A stretch of 51,125 nt of DNA from DAITAZ01 sp036824045 (GCA_036824045.1 DAITAZ010000027.1:1-51125), one strand, 5' to 3'. Numbered from the stretch's first letter, positions 40,771-48,675 are shown. Notes: generated by a model from the letters alone, not told the origin. Translations and numbers: made by a program.

Positions 40771-41109
40771 TTACAGGGCGTCCGTGCCGGTTTCGCCGGT
40801 ACGGATCCGCACTACCTGCTCAATATCGAACACGAAGATCTTTCCGTCGCCGATCTTGCCCGTGCGCGCAGCGCGCTCGATGGCCTCCAGCACCTGGTCG
40901 AGCAGTTCGTCGCCGACGGCGGCTTCCACTTTCACCTTGGGCAGGAAATCCACCACGTATTCGGCACCCCGGTACAACTCGGTGTGTCCCTTTTGCCGGC
41001 CGAAACCCTTGACTTCGGTGACGGTGATGCCCGTGACGCCAATGACGCTCAGGGCTTCACGCACCTCGTCCAGCTTGAACGGCTTGATGATGGCGCTAAC
41101 CAGTTTCAC
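40771..41109 (-). CDS. glnK: P-II nitrogen regulatory protein GlnK
   Basis: A 112-residue P-II signal protein. The T-loop has the uridylylation site Tyr51 in 'GRQKGHTELYRGAEYVVDFLPK', and the C-terminal signature 'TGKIGDGKIFVFDIEQVVRIRTGETG' is intact. It senses 2-oxoglutarate and ATP/ADP, blocks AmtB when nitrogen is ample and controls other nitrogen proteins. It lies between the porin and amtB; linkage to amtB defines it as GlnK-type rather than GlnB. Confidence 0.96.
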   Translation of the reverse strand: MKLVSAIIKPFKLDEVREALSVIGVTGITVTEVKGFGRQKGHTELYRGAEYVVDFLPKVKVEAAVGDELLDQVLEAIERAARTGKIGDGKIFVFDIEQVVRIRTGETGTDAL

Positions 41110-41153
41110 GATAGAAGCTCCTTGAATGAACGGAAATTCCTGGGCTCGGTGCG

Positions 41154-41978
41154 TCAGAAAGTCTTGGAGACGGACAGCACCAGGCCGGTCTTGTAGAGCT
41201 GCTTGGTCTCGCCGCTCGGGGTCACGCCGGTGTTGAAGGCTTTGCCGTCGGCGGAGAGGCCGGAGTTGCCCACCACGGCGGCGCCGAGAACGAAGCCGTT
41301 CAGGTCATAGCCCAGACCCAGCTTGTAGTCGGTGTAGTTCAGCTTGCCGAAGTGCTTGTAGTTGGTCCGGCCGGCGTGGGCGGTCAGGGTCAGCTTCGGA
41401 GCGATTTCGGCGCTGTAGGTCAGGTCGAAGTAGGTGGTGCCCTTGGAGCCGCCGGTGCCCAGTGCGCCGTAGTTCTTGTCGTTCAGGCCGAAGTAGTCGG
41501 ACAGCGCGTAGGAGAGCTTGGCGGTCAGGCCGAAGGCGGAGATGGCGCCATACAGCTCGGTGTTGTTCATCTTCTGGTCCGCGCCACCCACGAAGTTCTT
41601 GTAGTTGGCGCCGGCGTAGTTGTAATGCAGCACGCCCACGTCAAAACCCACATCCTTGGCGATCTCGCCCTTGAAGCCGCCGTAGACGTCCCACTCCATG
41701 CTGTTGCCGCCGGGGTACTGGTTGCCGCTCACGTTGGAGGCCCAGGTGCCCACGTAGGCGCCGCTGCTGTGGGCGTAGTCGAAACCGCCCTGGATGGCGG
41801 GCTTCTTGAAGGTCTGGGAGATGCCGCGGAAACGGTAATCGGAGAAGAAGCCCAGGTTGCCGGTCAGGGGGGAAGCGGCGGGAGCGGCTTCCGGAGCAGC
41901 GGTTTGGGCGCTGGAGACGGCGGGGATGGCCAGGCCAGCGAGCAGCGCGACGGAGAGAGCAGAGTGTTTGAAGTTCAT
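41154..41978 (-). CDS. TorF/Gcw_chp-family outer-membrane porin
   Basis: A 274-residue predicted outer-membrane beta-barrel of the Gcw_chp (PF09694) family. A signal peptide ('MNFKHSALSVALLAGLAIPAVSSA') precedes the mature N-terminus, the family block 'LTGNLGFFSDYRFRGISQTFKKPAIQGGFDY' follows, and alternating aromatic strands end in a C-terminal Phe ('LVLSVSKTF'), the barrel-assembly signal. It is first in an operon with glnK and amtB, so it probably admits a nitrogen compound to the periplasm. ATG 41976-41978 has AAGGA nine bases upstream, better than the ATG at 41987. Confidence 0.9.
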   Translation of the reverse strand: MNFKHSALSVALLAGLAIPAVSSAQTAAPEAAPAASPLTGNLGFFSDYRFRGISQTFKKPAIQGGFDYAHSSGAYVGTWASNVSGNQYPGGNSMEWDVYGGFKGEIAKDVGFDVGVLHYNYAGANYKNFVGGADQKMNNTELYGAISAFGLTAKLSYALSDYFGLNDKNYGALGTGGSKGTTYFDLTYSAEIAPKLTLTAHAGRTNYKHFGKLNYTDYKLGLGYDLNGFVLGAAVVGNSGLSADGKAFNTGVTPSGETKQLYKTGLVLSVSKTF

Positions 41979-42034
41979 GTTTGCCATTCCTTTTTATGGG
42001 TTCACGAAACGTAAAAAGATCGTGCGAACTACTC

Positions 42035-42050
42035 AGCACTAACCGTGCCA
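42035..42050 (-). promoter_or_regulatory. sigma-54 promoter for porin-glnK-amtB
   Basis: Minus strand TGGCACGGTTAGTGCT fits the sigma-54 consensus TGGCACG-N4-TTGC[AT] with a single mismatch and correct GG to GC spacing, 57 bases before the porin ATG. Its neighbours include sites matching NtrC. Confidence 0.85.
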
Positions 42051-42113
42051 GGTCACAAATTCTTTCAAAAACAGTGTGATGCGACACAACTTGTCTCCGC
42101 TGAACGACAGCGC

Positions 42114-42128
42114 GCACCATTTTGGGGT
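42114..42128. promoter_or_regulatory. possible weak NtrC-binding site
   Basis: GCACC-N5-GGGGT resembles one half of the NtrC dyad but has a degenerate second half. Its position, 31 bases from the better site and about 78 bases upstream of the promoter centre, is suitable for a tandem NtrC site. Confidence 0.35.
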
Positions 42129-42144
42129 TGCCTGAAAAAGTCGA

Positions 42145-42159
42145 GCACCCATGTGGTGC
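42145..42159. promoter_or_regulatory. NtrC-binding site
   Basis: A perfect dyad GCACC-N5-GGTGC, as in the NtrC consensus TGCACY-N5-GGTGCA, about 110 bases upstream of the sigma-54 promoter centre, a typical enhancer distance. Confidence 0.75.
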
Positions 42160-42231
42160 GCTAACGGCCCGGCGTCCGGTTCGTCAAGGGGCCTGTGCTA
42201 AACTGCCGTTCGTTTTGTCGAGAGTCCCGCC

Positions 42232-42492
42232 ATGAGCAATCCCAAGATCCTGGAAGAAATCAGTAGCAAGATCGGTGCGTTCCTCGCCGCCAGCCCCGCC
42301 CGGGATATCGAGAAGAACGCCAAGGCCATGCTCTCGGCCAGTCTGGCCAAGCTGGACCTGGTGACCCGGGAGGAATTCGACGTCCAGTGCGAGGTGCTGG
42401 CCCGGGCCCGGCAGAAGCTGGGCGAGCTGGAGGCGAGGATCGCCCAACTCGAAGCCGAGCTTTCCAAAAGCCGCTCCGGCGACCGCCAATAG
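42232..42492 (+). CDS. ubiK: ubiquinone biosynthesis accessory factor UbiK (YqiC/BMFP family)
   Basis: An 86-residue coiled-coil protein. 'KILEEISSKIGAFLAASPARDIEKNAKAMLSASLAKLDLVTREEFDVQ' is the BMFP family core, followed by a heptad-rich trimerising helix ('LARARQKLGELEARIAQLEAEL'). UbiK assists the Ubi complex with UbiJ in aerobic ubiquinone synthesis. Length is normal. The ATG at 42232 diverges from the porin operon. The next 135 bases to the cytochrome b561 gene show no feature beyond a weak ribosome-binding site. Confidence 0.93.
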   Translation: MSNPKILEEISSKIGAFLAASPARDIEKNAKAMLSASLAKLDLVTREEFDVQCEVLARARQKLGELEARIAQLEAELSKSRSGDRQ

Positions 42493-42627
42493 TCCGCGGC
42501 TGGCGACCCCGCTCCATGCCGCTGCGGCGTGAATCGGTGGAGGGCCGTGGCCTCTCCCCGATCCTGAAGATCTCCTGTTCCTCAATCTCCTTTTCACCGC
42601 GGCCAGTGAAGCCGGGGGCACGCACCC

Positions 42628-43170
42628 ATGTTTGAGCAGGACCGCTACACCACCACCGCCGTCGTCCTCCACTGGGTCATGGCGGCGCTCCTCCTGGCCT
42701 TGCTCGGGCTGGGGCTGTACATGAAGGATCTGCCCCTGTCGCCGGACAAGCTGCGTCTGTATTCGTGGCACAAGTGGGCGGGGATCGCTGCTTTGCTGCT
42801 GCTGTTCATCCGTGCGTTCTGGCGTCTGGGCCACCGGCCGCCGCCCCATTCCCGGGGGATGCAGCCGCTGCAGCGCCGCCTGGTGGCCGTGGTGCACGGC
42901 CTGCTCTACCTGCTCATGTTCGTCATCCCGCTGACCGGGTGGGCCATGAGTTCCGCCAAGGGGTTCCCGGTGGTGTGGTTTGGCGTCCTGCCCCTGCCGG
43001 ATCTGGTGGACAAGAATAAAGAGCTGGGTGATCTCCTGGCCCAGGTGCACGGGGGGCTCAACATGCTGCTCATCGGCCTGGTGGTGCTGCATGTGCTGGC
43101 CGCGCTCAAGCACCATCTGCTTGACCGGGACCAGGTGATGGCCCGGATGCTGCCGTTCCTCAAGCGCTGA
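42628..43170 (+). CDS. cytochrome b561 (CybB/YceJ-type)
   Basis: A 180-residue inner-membrane b-type cytochrome with four membrane helices. Heme-ligand histidines are in 'TTAVVLHWVMAALLLALLGLGLYM', 'RLYSWHKWAGIAALLLLFIRAFWRL', 'RLVAVVHGLLYLLMFVIPLTGWAM' and 'LIGLVVLHVLAALKHHLLDRDQ'. It can move electrons between quinol and periplasmic acceptors. The pairing with YceI proteins downstream matches the yceJ-yceI pair of E. coli. 23 bases separate it from the first YceI gene. Confidence 0.92.
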   Translation: MFEQDRYTTTAVVLHWVMAALLLALLGLGLYMKDLPLSPDKLRLYSWHKWAGIAALLLLFIRAFWRLGHRPPPHSRGMQPLQRRLVAVVHGLLYLLMFVIPLTGWAMSSAKGFPVVWFGVLPLPDLVDKNKELGDLLAQVHGGLNMLLIGLVVLHVLAALKHHLLDRDQVMARMLPFLKR

Positions 43171-43193
43171 CAGACCAAACCGGAGGTGCTCCC

Positions 43194-43757
43194 ATGCGGC
43201 GAGCCTGCTTCATTGCCTTGGCGATCCTCGGCGCCGCGCCCGCAGCCGTCGCCGTCGAATACGCCCAGGTCAAGCCCGAGCGTAGCGCCATCACCTTCGT
43301 TTCCCGGCAGATGGGCGTGCCGGTGGATGGGGGGTTCGGGCGCTTCAGTGCCCAGGTGGCCTTCGATCCGGCCAGGGCGGACAAAGCCCGGGCGCAGATC
43401 GAGATCGACCTGGCCTCGGTGGATGCGGGCAGTGTCGAAGCCAACGAAGAACTCAAGGGCAAGCACTGGTTCAACGTCAAGGAAACGCCCAAGGCAAGCT
43501 TTGCGTCCACCGCGGTACGAGCCCTGGGTGGCGACCGCTACGAGCTGGCCGGCAAGCTGACCATCCGTGGCCGCACCCGGGACGTGACCGCACCGTTCTC
43601 CTTCCGCAGCGAGGGGGGCAGCGGCGTGTTCGACGGCAGCTTCGTGCTCAAGCGGCTGGACTACGGCATCGGTGGTGGTTTGTGGTCCGATGTGGGCACC
43701 GTCGCCGACGAGGTGCAGGTGCGCTTTCGCATCGTGGCCGTGCCGGCGGGCAAGTAA
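43194..43757 (+). CDS. YceI-family periplasmic lipid-binding protein (copy 1)
   Basis: A 187-residue YceI-like lipocalin-fold protein. The signal peptide ('MRRACFIALAILGAAPAAVA') leads into 'EYAQVKPERSAITFVSRQMGVPVDGGFGRFSAQVAFD', with 'HWFNVKETPKASFASTAVRALGG' and 'KLTIRGRTRDVTAPFSFR' further on. YceI proteins bind polyisoprenoids or related quinone-like lipids. It lies between the cytochrome b561 gene and a second YceI gene and is probably transcribed with both. Confidence 0.92.
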   Translation: MRRACFIALAILGAAPAAVAVEYAQVKPERSAITFVSRQMGVPVDGGFGRFSAQVAFDPARADKARAQIEIDLASVDAGSVEANEELKGKHWFNVKETPKASFASTAVRALGGDRYELAGKLTIRGRTRDVTAPFSFRSEGGSGVFDGSFVLKRLDYGIGGGLWSDVGTVADEVQVRFRIVAVPAGK

Positions 43758-43820
43758 GGCGCTTTGAGAACCACCCGGCCCGGTTGCTGTCCCAAGGGCC
43801 AGTATCCAGGAGAGAGACCG

Positions 43821-44390
43821 ATGAAATCCTTCCGCTTCCCGCTGGCCCTGCTGCTTGCGGCCGTCGCCCTGCCGGCGACTGCCGCCGAGTCATTCACCGT
43901 CGATGCCCGCCATACCTTCCCGGTCTTCGAAGTGGGGCACCTGGGCTTTTCCACCCAGCGCGGCCGCTTCAACAAGACCTCGGGCAAGATTGTTCTGGAC
44001 CGCAGTGCGGGCACCGGCAGTCTCGACATCCGCATCGAAGCCGCCTCCGTTTCCATGGGCCTGGAGGACTGGGACAAGCACATGCGCGGCGAGGACTTTT
44101 TCGACGCCGACCAGCACCCCTACATCACCTACAAGGCCGACAAGATCCTCTTCAGCGGTGACAAGCCCGTGGCGGCCGAAGGCATGCTCACCTTGCGCGG
44201 CGTCACCAAGCCCGTGCGGCTGGAGATCTCCGCTTTCAATTGCGGCACCCATCCGCTCAATCGCAAGCCCCTGTGTGGCGCCGACGTTAGTGCCCGCTTC
44301 AAGCGGAGCGATTTCGGGATGTACAAATACACGCCCGGCGTAAGCGACGAAGTCAAGGTGATGATTGCCGTCGAAGCCTTCCGCGACTGA
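43821..44390 (+). CDS. YceI-family periplasmic lipid-binding protein (copy 2)
   Basis: A 189-residue YceI paralogue of the upstream gene. Signal peptide 'MKSFRFPLALLLAAVALPATAAE', then 'SFTVDARHTFPVFEVGHLGFSTQRGRFNKTSGKIVLD', 'FFDADQHPYITYKADKILF' and 'LTLRGVTKPVRLEISAFNCG'. The two copies are clearly diverged, so they may bind different lipids. Start ATG 43821 has AGGAGA upstream; the longer frame is in the intergenic region. The next gene follows after 10 bases. Confidence 0.92.
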   Translation: MKSFRFPLALLLAAVALPATAAESFTVDARHTFPVFEVGHLGFSTQRGRFNKTSGKIVLDRSAGTGSLDIRIEAASVSMGLEDWDKHMRGEDFFDADQHPYITYKADKILFSGDKPVAAEGMLTLRGVTKPVRLEISAFNCGTHPLNRKPLCGADVSARFKRSDFGMYKYTPGVSDEVKVMIAVEAFRD

Positions 44391-44400
44391 CCCCCGGACG

Positions 44401-45318
44401 ATGGCCGTCCGCCTCCCCGAAAGCATCCGGGTCCTGGAGCGGGGCTGGCTCTCCAGCAACAATATCCTGCTGCGGGGGGACGAGGGCTGCGTCCTGATCG
44501 ATTCCGGCTACCACAGCCACAGTGCCCAGACCCTTGCCCTGGTGCAGCACGCCCTCCAGGGGCAGGCGCTGGCGTTGCTGGTCAACACCCATATCCATTC
44601 CGACCACATCGGCGGCAATGCCGCCCTCCAGGCCGCTTTCGGGGTGCCCATCCTGGTTCCTCTGGCGCACCATGACGCCGTCGCCCAGTGGGACGAAGCC
44701 GCCCTGCTGCTCAGCATTGCCCGCCAGCAAAGTCCGCCCTTCCGTCACCAGGGCGTAGTGCACCCGGGGGACCGCATGCAATGGGGCGGGATGGAATGGC
44801 ACGCCCTGGCCGTGCCCGGGCACGACATGGGAGCGCTCGCCTTTCACAACCCGGAGCAGCGCGTACTCATCTCCGGCGATGCCCTGTGGGAGGACGGTTT
44901 CGGCATCGTCTTTCCGGAGCTCCTCGACCAGCCGGGCCTGGGCCTCGCGGCACAGCGGCAGACGCTGGAAATGCTTGCCCGCCTGCCCGTGGATGTGGTC
45001 ATCCCCGGTCACGGTGCGCCCTTCACCTCAGTGGATGTCGCGCTGACCCGTGCCTGGCGCCGGCTGGAAGCCTTTGAGGCGGAACCGGCGCGGGTGGCGC
45101 GTAACGCCATCCGCGGCTGCTTCACCTTCGCCCTGATGGAACTGCGGCACATGCCGTTGGGCGACGTGCCGCTCTATCTGGAGCAGGTAGAGCTCTACCG
45201 CCTGGCCAATGCCCGTTATCTGGGGCTGTCCCCGGGGGCGCTGGCCGAGTGGCTGGTCCGGGAACTGACCCGGGCCGGCGTGGCCCGCTGCGAGGGCGAC
45301 AGGCTGCTGGCCGGCTGA
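44401..45318 (+). CDS. MBL-fold metallo-hydrolase
   Basis: A 305-residue metallo-beta-lactamase-fold hydrolase. The metal motif is 'NTHIHSDHIGGNAAL' (H-x-H-x-D-H), with 'AVPGHDMGALAF', 'LISGDALWEDGFG' and 'IPGHGAPFTS' supplying further ligands. There is no signal peptide. The C-terminal half is helical. It is 10 bases after the second YceI gene, so it belongs to the cytochrome b561-YceI operon. Substrate unknown. It is not close in sequence to the MBL protein upstream of phaC. Confidence 0.88.
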   Translation: MAVRLPESIRVLERGWLSSNNILLRGDEGCVLIDSGYHSHSAQTLALVQHALQGQALALLVNTHIHSDHIGGNAALQAAFGVPILVPLAHHDAVAQWDEAALLLSIARQQSPPFRHQGVVHPGDRMQWGGMEWHALAVPGHDMGALAFHNPEQRVLISGDALWEDGFGIVFPELLDQPGLGLAAQRQTLEMLARLPVDVVIPGHGAPFTSVDVALTRAWRRLEAFEAEPARVARNAIRGCFTFALMELRHMPLGDVPLYLEQVELYRLANARYLGLSPGALAEWLVRELTRAGVARCEGDRLLAG

Positions 45319-45327
45319 AGCCGCGGC

Positions 45328-46473
45328 TCAGCCGCAGGGCAGGGTAAAGGTGAAGGTGGCGCCCGCCCCGGGGCTTGATTCCGCCCAGATCCTGCCGCCG
45401 TGGCGTTCCACCACCCGCCTTACCGTCGCCAGCCCGATCCCGGTGCCCGGAAAATCCTGCTGGCTGTGCAGCCGCTGGAAAGGCTCGAACAGGCGGCCTG
45501 CATAGGCGGGGTCGTAGCCGATGCCGTTGTCGCGGACGTGGCACTCGAGCCACCGGCCCTTGTGGACGGCGCCCACGTGGACGGCGGGGGCATCCACCCG
45601 GCTGCTGAACTTCCAGGCGTTTTCCAGCAGGTTGACCAGCATCACCTTCAGCAGCGCCGGGTCTCCGCGCACGCCCATGCCAGGCTGCACCTGCAGCGCC
45701 ACCCGCCCCGGCTCCTGCAGGCCGGCTGCCGTCGCATGGACCAGCGCCGTCAGGTTCACTTCCTCGTGCCGCATCCCGGCCCGGGTGACCTGCGACAGAC
45801 GCAGCAGATCGTCGATCAGCGCGGACATCCGGTGGGTGGCCCCCACCACCCGCTGCAGGTATCCCGAGGCGGTGGCATCCAGGGCGCCTTCGCAGTGATC
45901 CTGAAGCATCTTGGTGAATCCGTTGATGGCGCGCAGCGGCGCCCGCAGATCGTGGGAGACCGAATAGGAAAAACTCTCCAGTTCGTGATTCGCCGCCATC
46001 AGTTCGGCGGTGCGTTCTTCCATCACGTTCTCGAGCTGGCAGTTGCGCCGCCGCAGTTCGTCGTAGGTCGGGCACGGGTTGAGGCAGTTCTCGCAATCCG
46101 GGCTGCCGACGGGCACTGGCCACAGGCTGAACTGCAGGTAGCCCTCCGAATTCCAGCGGGAGGCGTCGACGACCGCTTCGGTAAGACAGCCTTTACCCGA
46201 AGGCGTGAGCGTCTGGCAAGGGAGGCGGGGCAGAAAGGACGGGTCGTGATCCTGGTTCGGAGAGCGCGTGGCGGCCTCGGCCAGCTCCCGATAACCCGGA
46301 AGGTACCGCTCGATCGGTTGCCGATGCAGCGAGGCCGCGGTGTCGACCCCCACCAGGCGCGCAAACGCTGGATTGGCGAAGACCAGCACGCCCTCGCGGC
46401 ACGCACCCATGGGGGTCGGCGAAAGGTCGAGCAATCGGGCAAGCAATTCCGTTTGTTGTTCTTGGGGAATCAT
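45328..46473 (-). CDS. orphan sensor histidine kinase with PAS-like domain and Cys cluster
   Basis: A 381-residue soluble histidine kinase. Residues about 10-125 form a PAS-like domain ('LDLSPTPMGACREGVLVFANPAFARLVGVD'). A cluster C127-x2-C130-x3-C134 follows, then a coiled coil, HisKA with H174 ('SYSVSHDLRAPLRAINGF') and HATPase_c with 'NLLENAWKFS', 'DNGIGYDPAYAGRLFEPF' and 'GTGIGLATVRRVVERHGG'. No membrane segment is seen. ATG 46471-46473; the longer frame starts with GTG. No response regulator gene is adjacent. The Cys cluster might bind a metal or act in redox sensing, but this is inferred. Confidence 0.9.
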   Translation of the reverse strand: MIPQEQQTELLARLLDLSPTPMGACREGVLVFANPAFARLVGVDTAASLHRQPIERYLPGYRELAEAATRSPNQDHDPSFLPRLPCQTLTPSGKGCLTEAVVDASRWNSEGYLQFSLWPVPVGSPDCENCLNPCPTYDELRRRNCQLENVMEERTAELMAANHELESFSYSVSHDLRAPLRAINGFTKMLQDHCEGALDATASGYLQRVVGATHRMSALIDDLLRLSQVTRAGMRHEEVNLTALVHATAAGLQEPGRVALQVQPGMGVRGDPALLKVMLVNLLENAWKFSSRVDAPAVHVGAVHKGRWLECHVRDNGIGYDPAYAGRLFEPFQRLHSQQDFPGTGIGLATVRRVVERHGGRIWAESSPGAGATFTFTLPCG

Positions 46474-46515
46474 GTTGGGGCTCTCGCTGGAATCGAAATT
46501 TACAAACACCTGCTA

Positions 46516-46539
46516 TGTTTCCGGTCTACGCTGGAAACA
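46516..46539. promoter_or_regulatory. inverted repeat upstream of kinase gene and rapZ
   Basis: TGTTTCC-N10-GGAAACA, perfect seven-base arms, in the 231-base divergent gap, 43-66 bases upstream of the kinase ATG. It may be a transcription factor operator; I cannot name the protein. Confidence 0.35.
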
Positions 46540-46630
46540 AACTTATGCAAAACAGACGCTTGTCGGGGCTCCTTTCCCCAAGGACGGCATTTGGGAGCCA
46601 TTTTGTTATGTTGCAGTCTCTCGTGCGTCC

Positions 46631-46659
46631 GTGACACACGGAAGCCCTTGGGCTAATCT
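46631..46659 (+). promoter_or_regulatory. possible sigma-70 promoter for rapZ
   Basis: GTGACA (46631-46636, five of six matches to -35), 17 bases, then TAATCT (46654-46659, a modest -10), 45 bases before the rapZ ATG. Confidence 0.4.
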
Positions 46660-46704
46660 TTTGCAGATTTTTTCACGAACCTCCAGCCTCAAACCGCTAC
46701 GCCC

Positions 46705-47544
46705 ATGCAGATGATCCTCATCAGCGGCCTCTCCGGCTCCGGCAAGAGCATCGCTCTCAATGTGCTGGAAGACGCCGGCTACTTCTGCGTCGACAACCTG
46801 CCCGCCACCCTGCTGCCGCGTCTGGCCCGGCACTTGGGCGGGGCCGGATACGAGCGTCTGGCCGTGGCGGTGGATGTGCGCTCCGGTGTCAGCATTGCCG
46901 CCTTGCCCCAGCAGGTCAAGGATCTGCGGGAACTGGGCATCGATCTGCGCTTCATCTTCCTCGATGCGCGGGACGATACCCTCATCGCCCGGTTTTCCGA
47001 AACCCGCCGCCGTCACCCGCTGGCCGACGAAACCTCCACCCTGGCCGAAGCCATCGCCCGCGAGCGGGACGCCCTGGCCCGGGTGGGCGAGCTTGGCCAC
47101 CGCATCGACACCAGCGACCTGCGCGCCAATTCCCTGCGCGCCTGGATCAAGGATTTTGTCGAACTGGACGCCACCGCCGGGCTGACCCTGCTCTTTGAAT
47201 CCTTCGGCTTCAAGCACGGCATTCCGCTGGACGCGGACCTGGTGTTCGACGTGCGCTGCCTGCCCAATCCGTACTACGACCTGCAATTGCGCCCCCTCAC
47301 CGGCAAGGACGAGCCGGTCATCCGGTTTCTCGAAGCCCAGCCGGACGTGCTGCGCATGGGCGAGGACATCCAGCGCTTCGTCGCCGACTGGCTCCCTTGC
47401 TACGTGCGTGACAACCGGGCCTATCTCACCGTCGCCATCGGCTGCACGGGCGGGCAACACCGTTCCGTGTATCTCGCCGAACGCCTTTCCAGCCAGTTCC
47501 GCGACACCGTGCGGGTGCTGGTGCGCCACCGTTCCATGCGCTGA
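46705..47544 (+). CDS. rapZ: RNase adapter protein RapZ (YvcJ family)
   Basis: A 279-residue P-loop protein. The Walker A motif is 'ISGLSGSGKSIALNVLEDAGYFCVDNLP', the middle block 'FLDARDDTLIARFSETRRRHPL' and the C-terminal signature 'IGCTGGQHRSVYLAERL' are intact. In enterobacteria RapZ presents small RNAs GlmZ/GlmY to RNase E and controls GlmS; in betaproteobacteria the partner RNA system is less clear. Its usual neighbours hprK, ptsN or ptsH are absent here. Length is normal. Confidence 0.95.
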   Translation: MQMILISGLSGSGKSIALNVLEDAGYFCVDNLPATLLPRLARHLGGAGYERLAVAVDVRSGVSIAALPQQVKDLRELGIDLRFIFLDARDDTLIARFSETRRRHPLADETSTLAEAIARERDALARVGELGHRIDTSDLRANSLRAWIKDFVELDATAGLTLLFESFGFKHGIPLDADLVFDVRCLPNPYYDLQLRPLTGKDEPVIRFLEAQPDVLRMGEDIQRFVADWLPCYVRDNRAYLTVAIGCTGGQHRSVYLAERLSSQFRDTVRVLVRHRSMR

Positions 47545-47711
47545 GCGTTTCCGGCTAAAGCCGCCGAAAACACCGGCTGGCCGGAGCCGCGGGCGAGCGG
47601 GGGTGAAACTTATCACACGGCGGGATGCGGAGAGGGGGCATGGTTCACACGGTTCATCCTGCGCTGTCGGCGGAATTGCTGACAGTCAATGCAAACTAGC
47701 CTTGGTGCGTC

Positions 47712-48119
47712 ATGGGCTTGACCGCCGCCAATGCCGCCGCGCTCCCCCACTGGCGCACCCTCATGCGCCCCGGGGACTGGCTCACCCTGCTTCTGGGCGT
47801 GGGCCTGTGCGCGCTGGCCGTGGCCCACGTGGCCAGTGCCGGCGCCCCGGAAAAGGCCGTGGTGCGGGCGGGCGGGCGCATCGTTGCCGAACTGCCGCTG
47901 ACCCGCGCCCAGACCCTGGAGGTGCCCGGCCCCCTGGGCAGCACCCGCATCGAGGTGGAGCCCGGCCGGGCCCGCGTGGCCGCCGACCCCGGGCCGCGCC
48001 AGTACTGCGTGCGCCAGGGCTGGCTCACCCGTGCCAACAGCGTGGCCATCTGCGCCCCCAACGAAGTCAGCCTCAGCCTTGCCGGCGGCCGCCGTGACTA
48101 CGACTCCCTCGGCTATTGA
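47712..48119 (+). CDS. NusG domain II-containing protein
   Basis: A 135-residue membrane-anchored protein: a membrane segment at residues 20-42 ('GDWLTLLLGVGLCALAVAHVASA') followed by an exported NusG-II-like beta domain ('VVRAGGRIVAELPLTRAQTLEVPGPLGSTRIEVEPGRARVA', with a Cys in 'RQYCVRQGW'). ATG 47712 or the second ATG at 47763 (MRPGDWL) could be used; neither has a clear ribosome-binding site. It is not a transcription elongation factor. It overlaps the Gx transporter gene by 26 bases, and the pair is common in bacteria next to quinone- or flavin-related genes. Confidence 0.85.
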   Translation: MGLTAANAAALPHWRTLMRPGDWLTLLLGVGLCALAVAHVASAGAPEKAVVRAGGRIVAELPLTRAQTLEVPGPLGSTRIEVEPGRARVAADPGPRQYCVRQGWLTRANSVAICAPNEVSLSLAGGRRDYDSLGY

Positions 48120-48675
48120 ACTGACGCCGACGGCGGACGACCACCGCATCGCCCGCTACGCCGCCTGCGCCATCCTGCTCACCGTGGCCGAAGCCGCCAT
48201 CCCGCTGCCCCTGCCCGGGGTCAAGCCCGGCGTTGCCAACATCGTCACCCTGATCGTGCTCCTCCGCCATGGCTGGCGCGATGCCGCCTGGGTGGCGCTG
48301 CTGCGGGTGGTGGCGGGCAGCCTGTTACTCGGGCAGTTTCTGGCGCCGGGCTTCTTCCTCAGCCTGTCCGGCAGCCTGTGCAGCCTCGCGGTGCTCGGGC
48401 TGAGCAGCCGCCTGCCCGCCCGCTGGTTCGGCCCCGTCACCCACAGCGTCCTGGCTGCCTTCGCCCACATCGCCGGGCAGATCGCCGCCGTGCGCCTGCT
48501 CTGGATTCCCCACGACGGCGTGCTCAGCCTGGTCCCCGTGTTTGCCCTTGCCGCCCTGGTGTTTGGCCTGGTCAATGGCCTGGTGGCCGCCGCCCTGCTG
48601 GCGGACAATGGCAACATCGCCCGCTGGCTGCGTGCCCGCGGCCCCGCGCCCACAAACGAGCCCCGCCATGAGTGA
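48094..48675 (+). CDS. Gx transporter-family membrane protein (HepT component I-like)
   Basis: A 193-residue membrane protein of PF07456, often annotated 'heptaprenyl diphosphate synthase component I' although it resembles an ECF-type S component. Hydrophobic segments with 'LPGVKPGVANIVTLIVLL' and 'FLAPGFFLSLSGSLCSLAVLGLS' are conserved. It starts with GTG at 48094, overlapping the NusG-II gene by 26 bases, and overlaps ubiX by 8 bases. Transport substrate unknown; the isoprenoid label should not be trusted. Linkage to ubiX, whose product uses dimethylallyl phosphate, is notable. Confidence 0.85.
   Translation: MTTTPSAIELTPTADDHRIARYAACAILLTVAEAAIPLPLPGVKPGVANIVTLIVLLRHGWRDAAWVALLRVVAGSLLLGQFLAPGFFLSLSGSLCSLAVLGLSSRLPARWFGPVTHSVLAAFAHIAGQIAAVRLLWIPHDGVLSLVPVFALAALVFGLVNGLVAAALLADNGNIARWLRARGPAPTNEPRHE

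Noticed and set aside
47676..47689. TTGCT-N4-GTCAA as a third FNR box, before the NusG-II gene
   Set aside because: The left half is degenerate, and a promoter with class II spacing would start inside the coding sequence.
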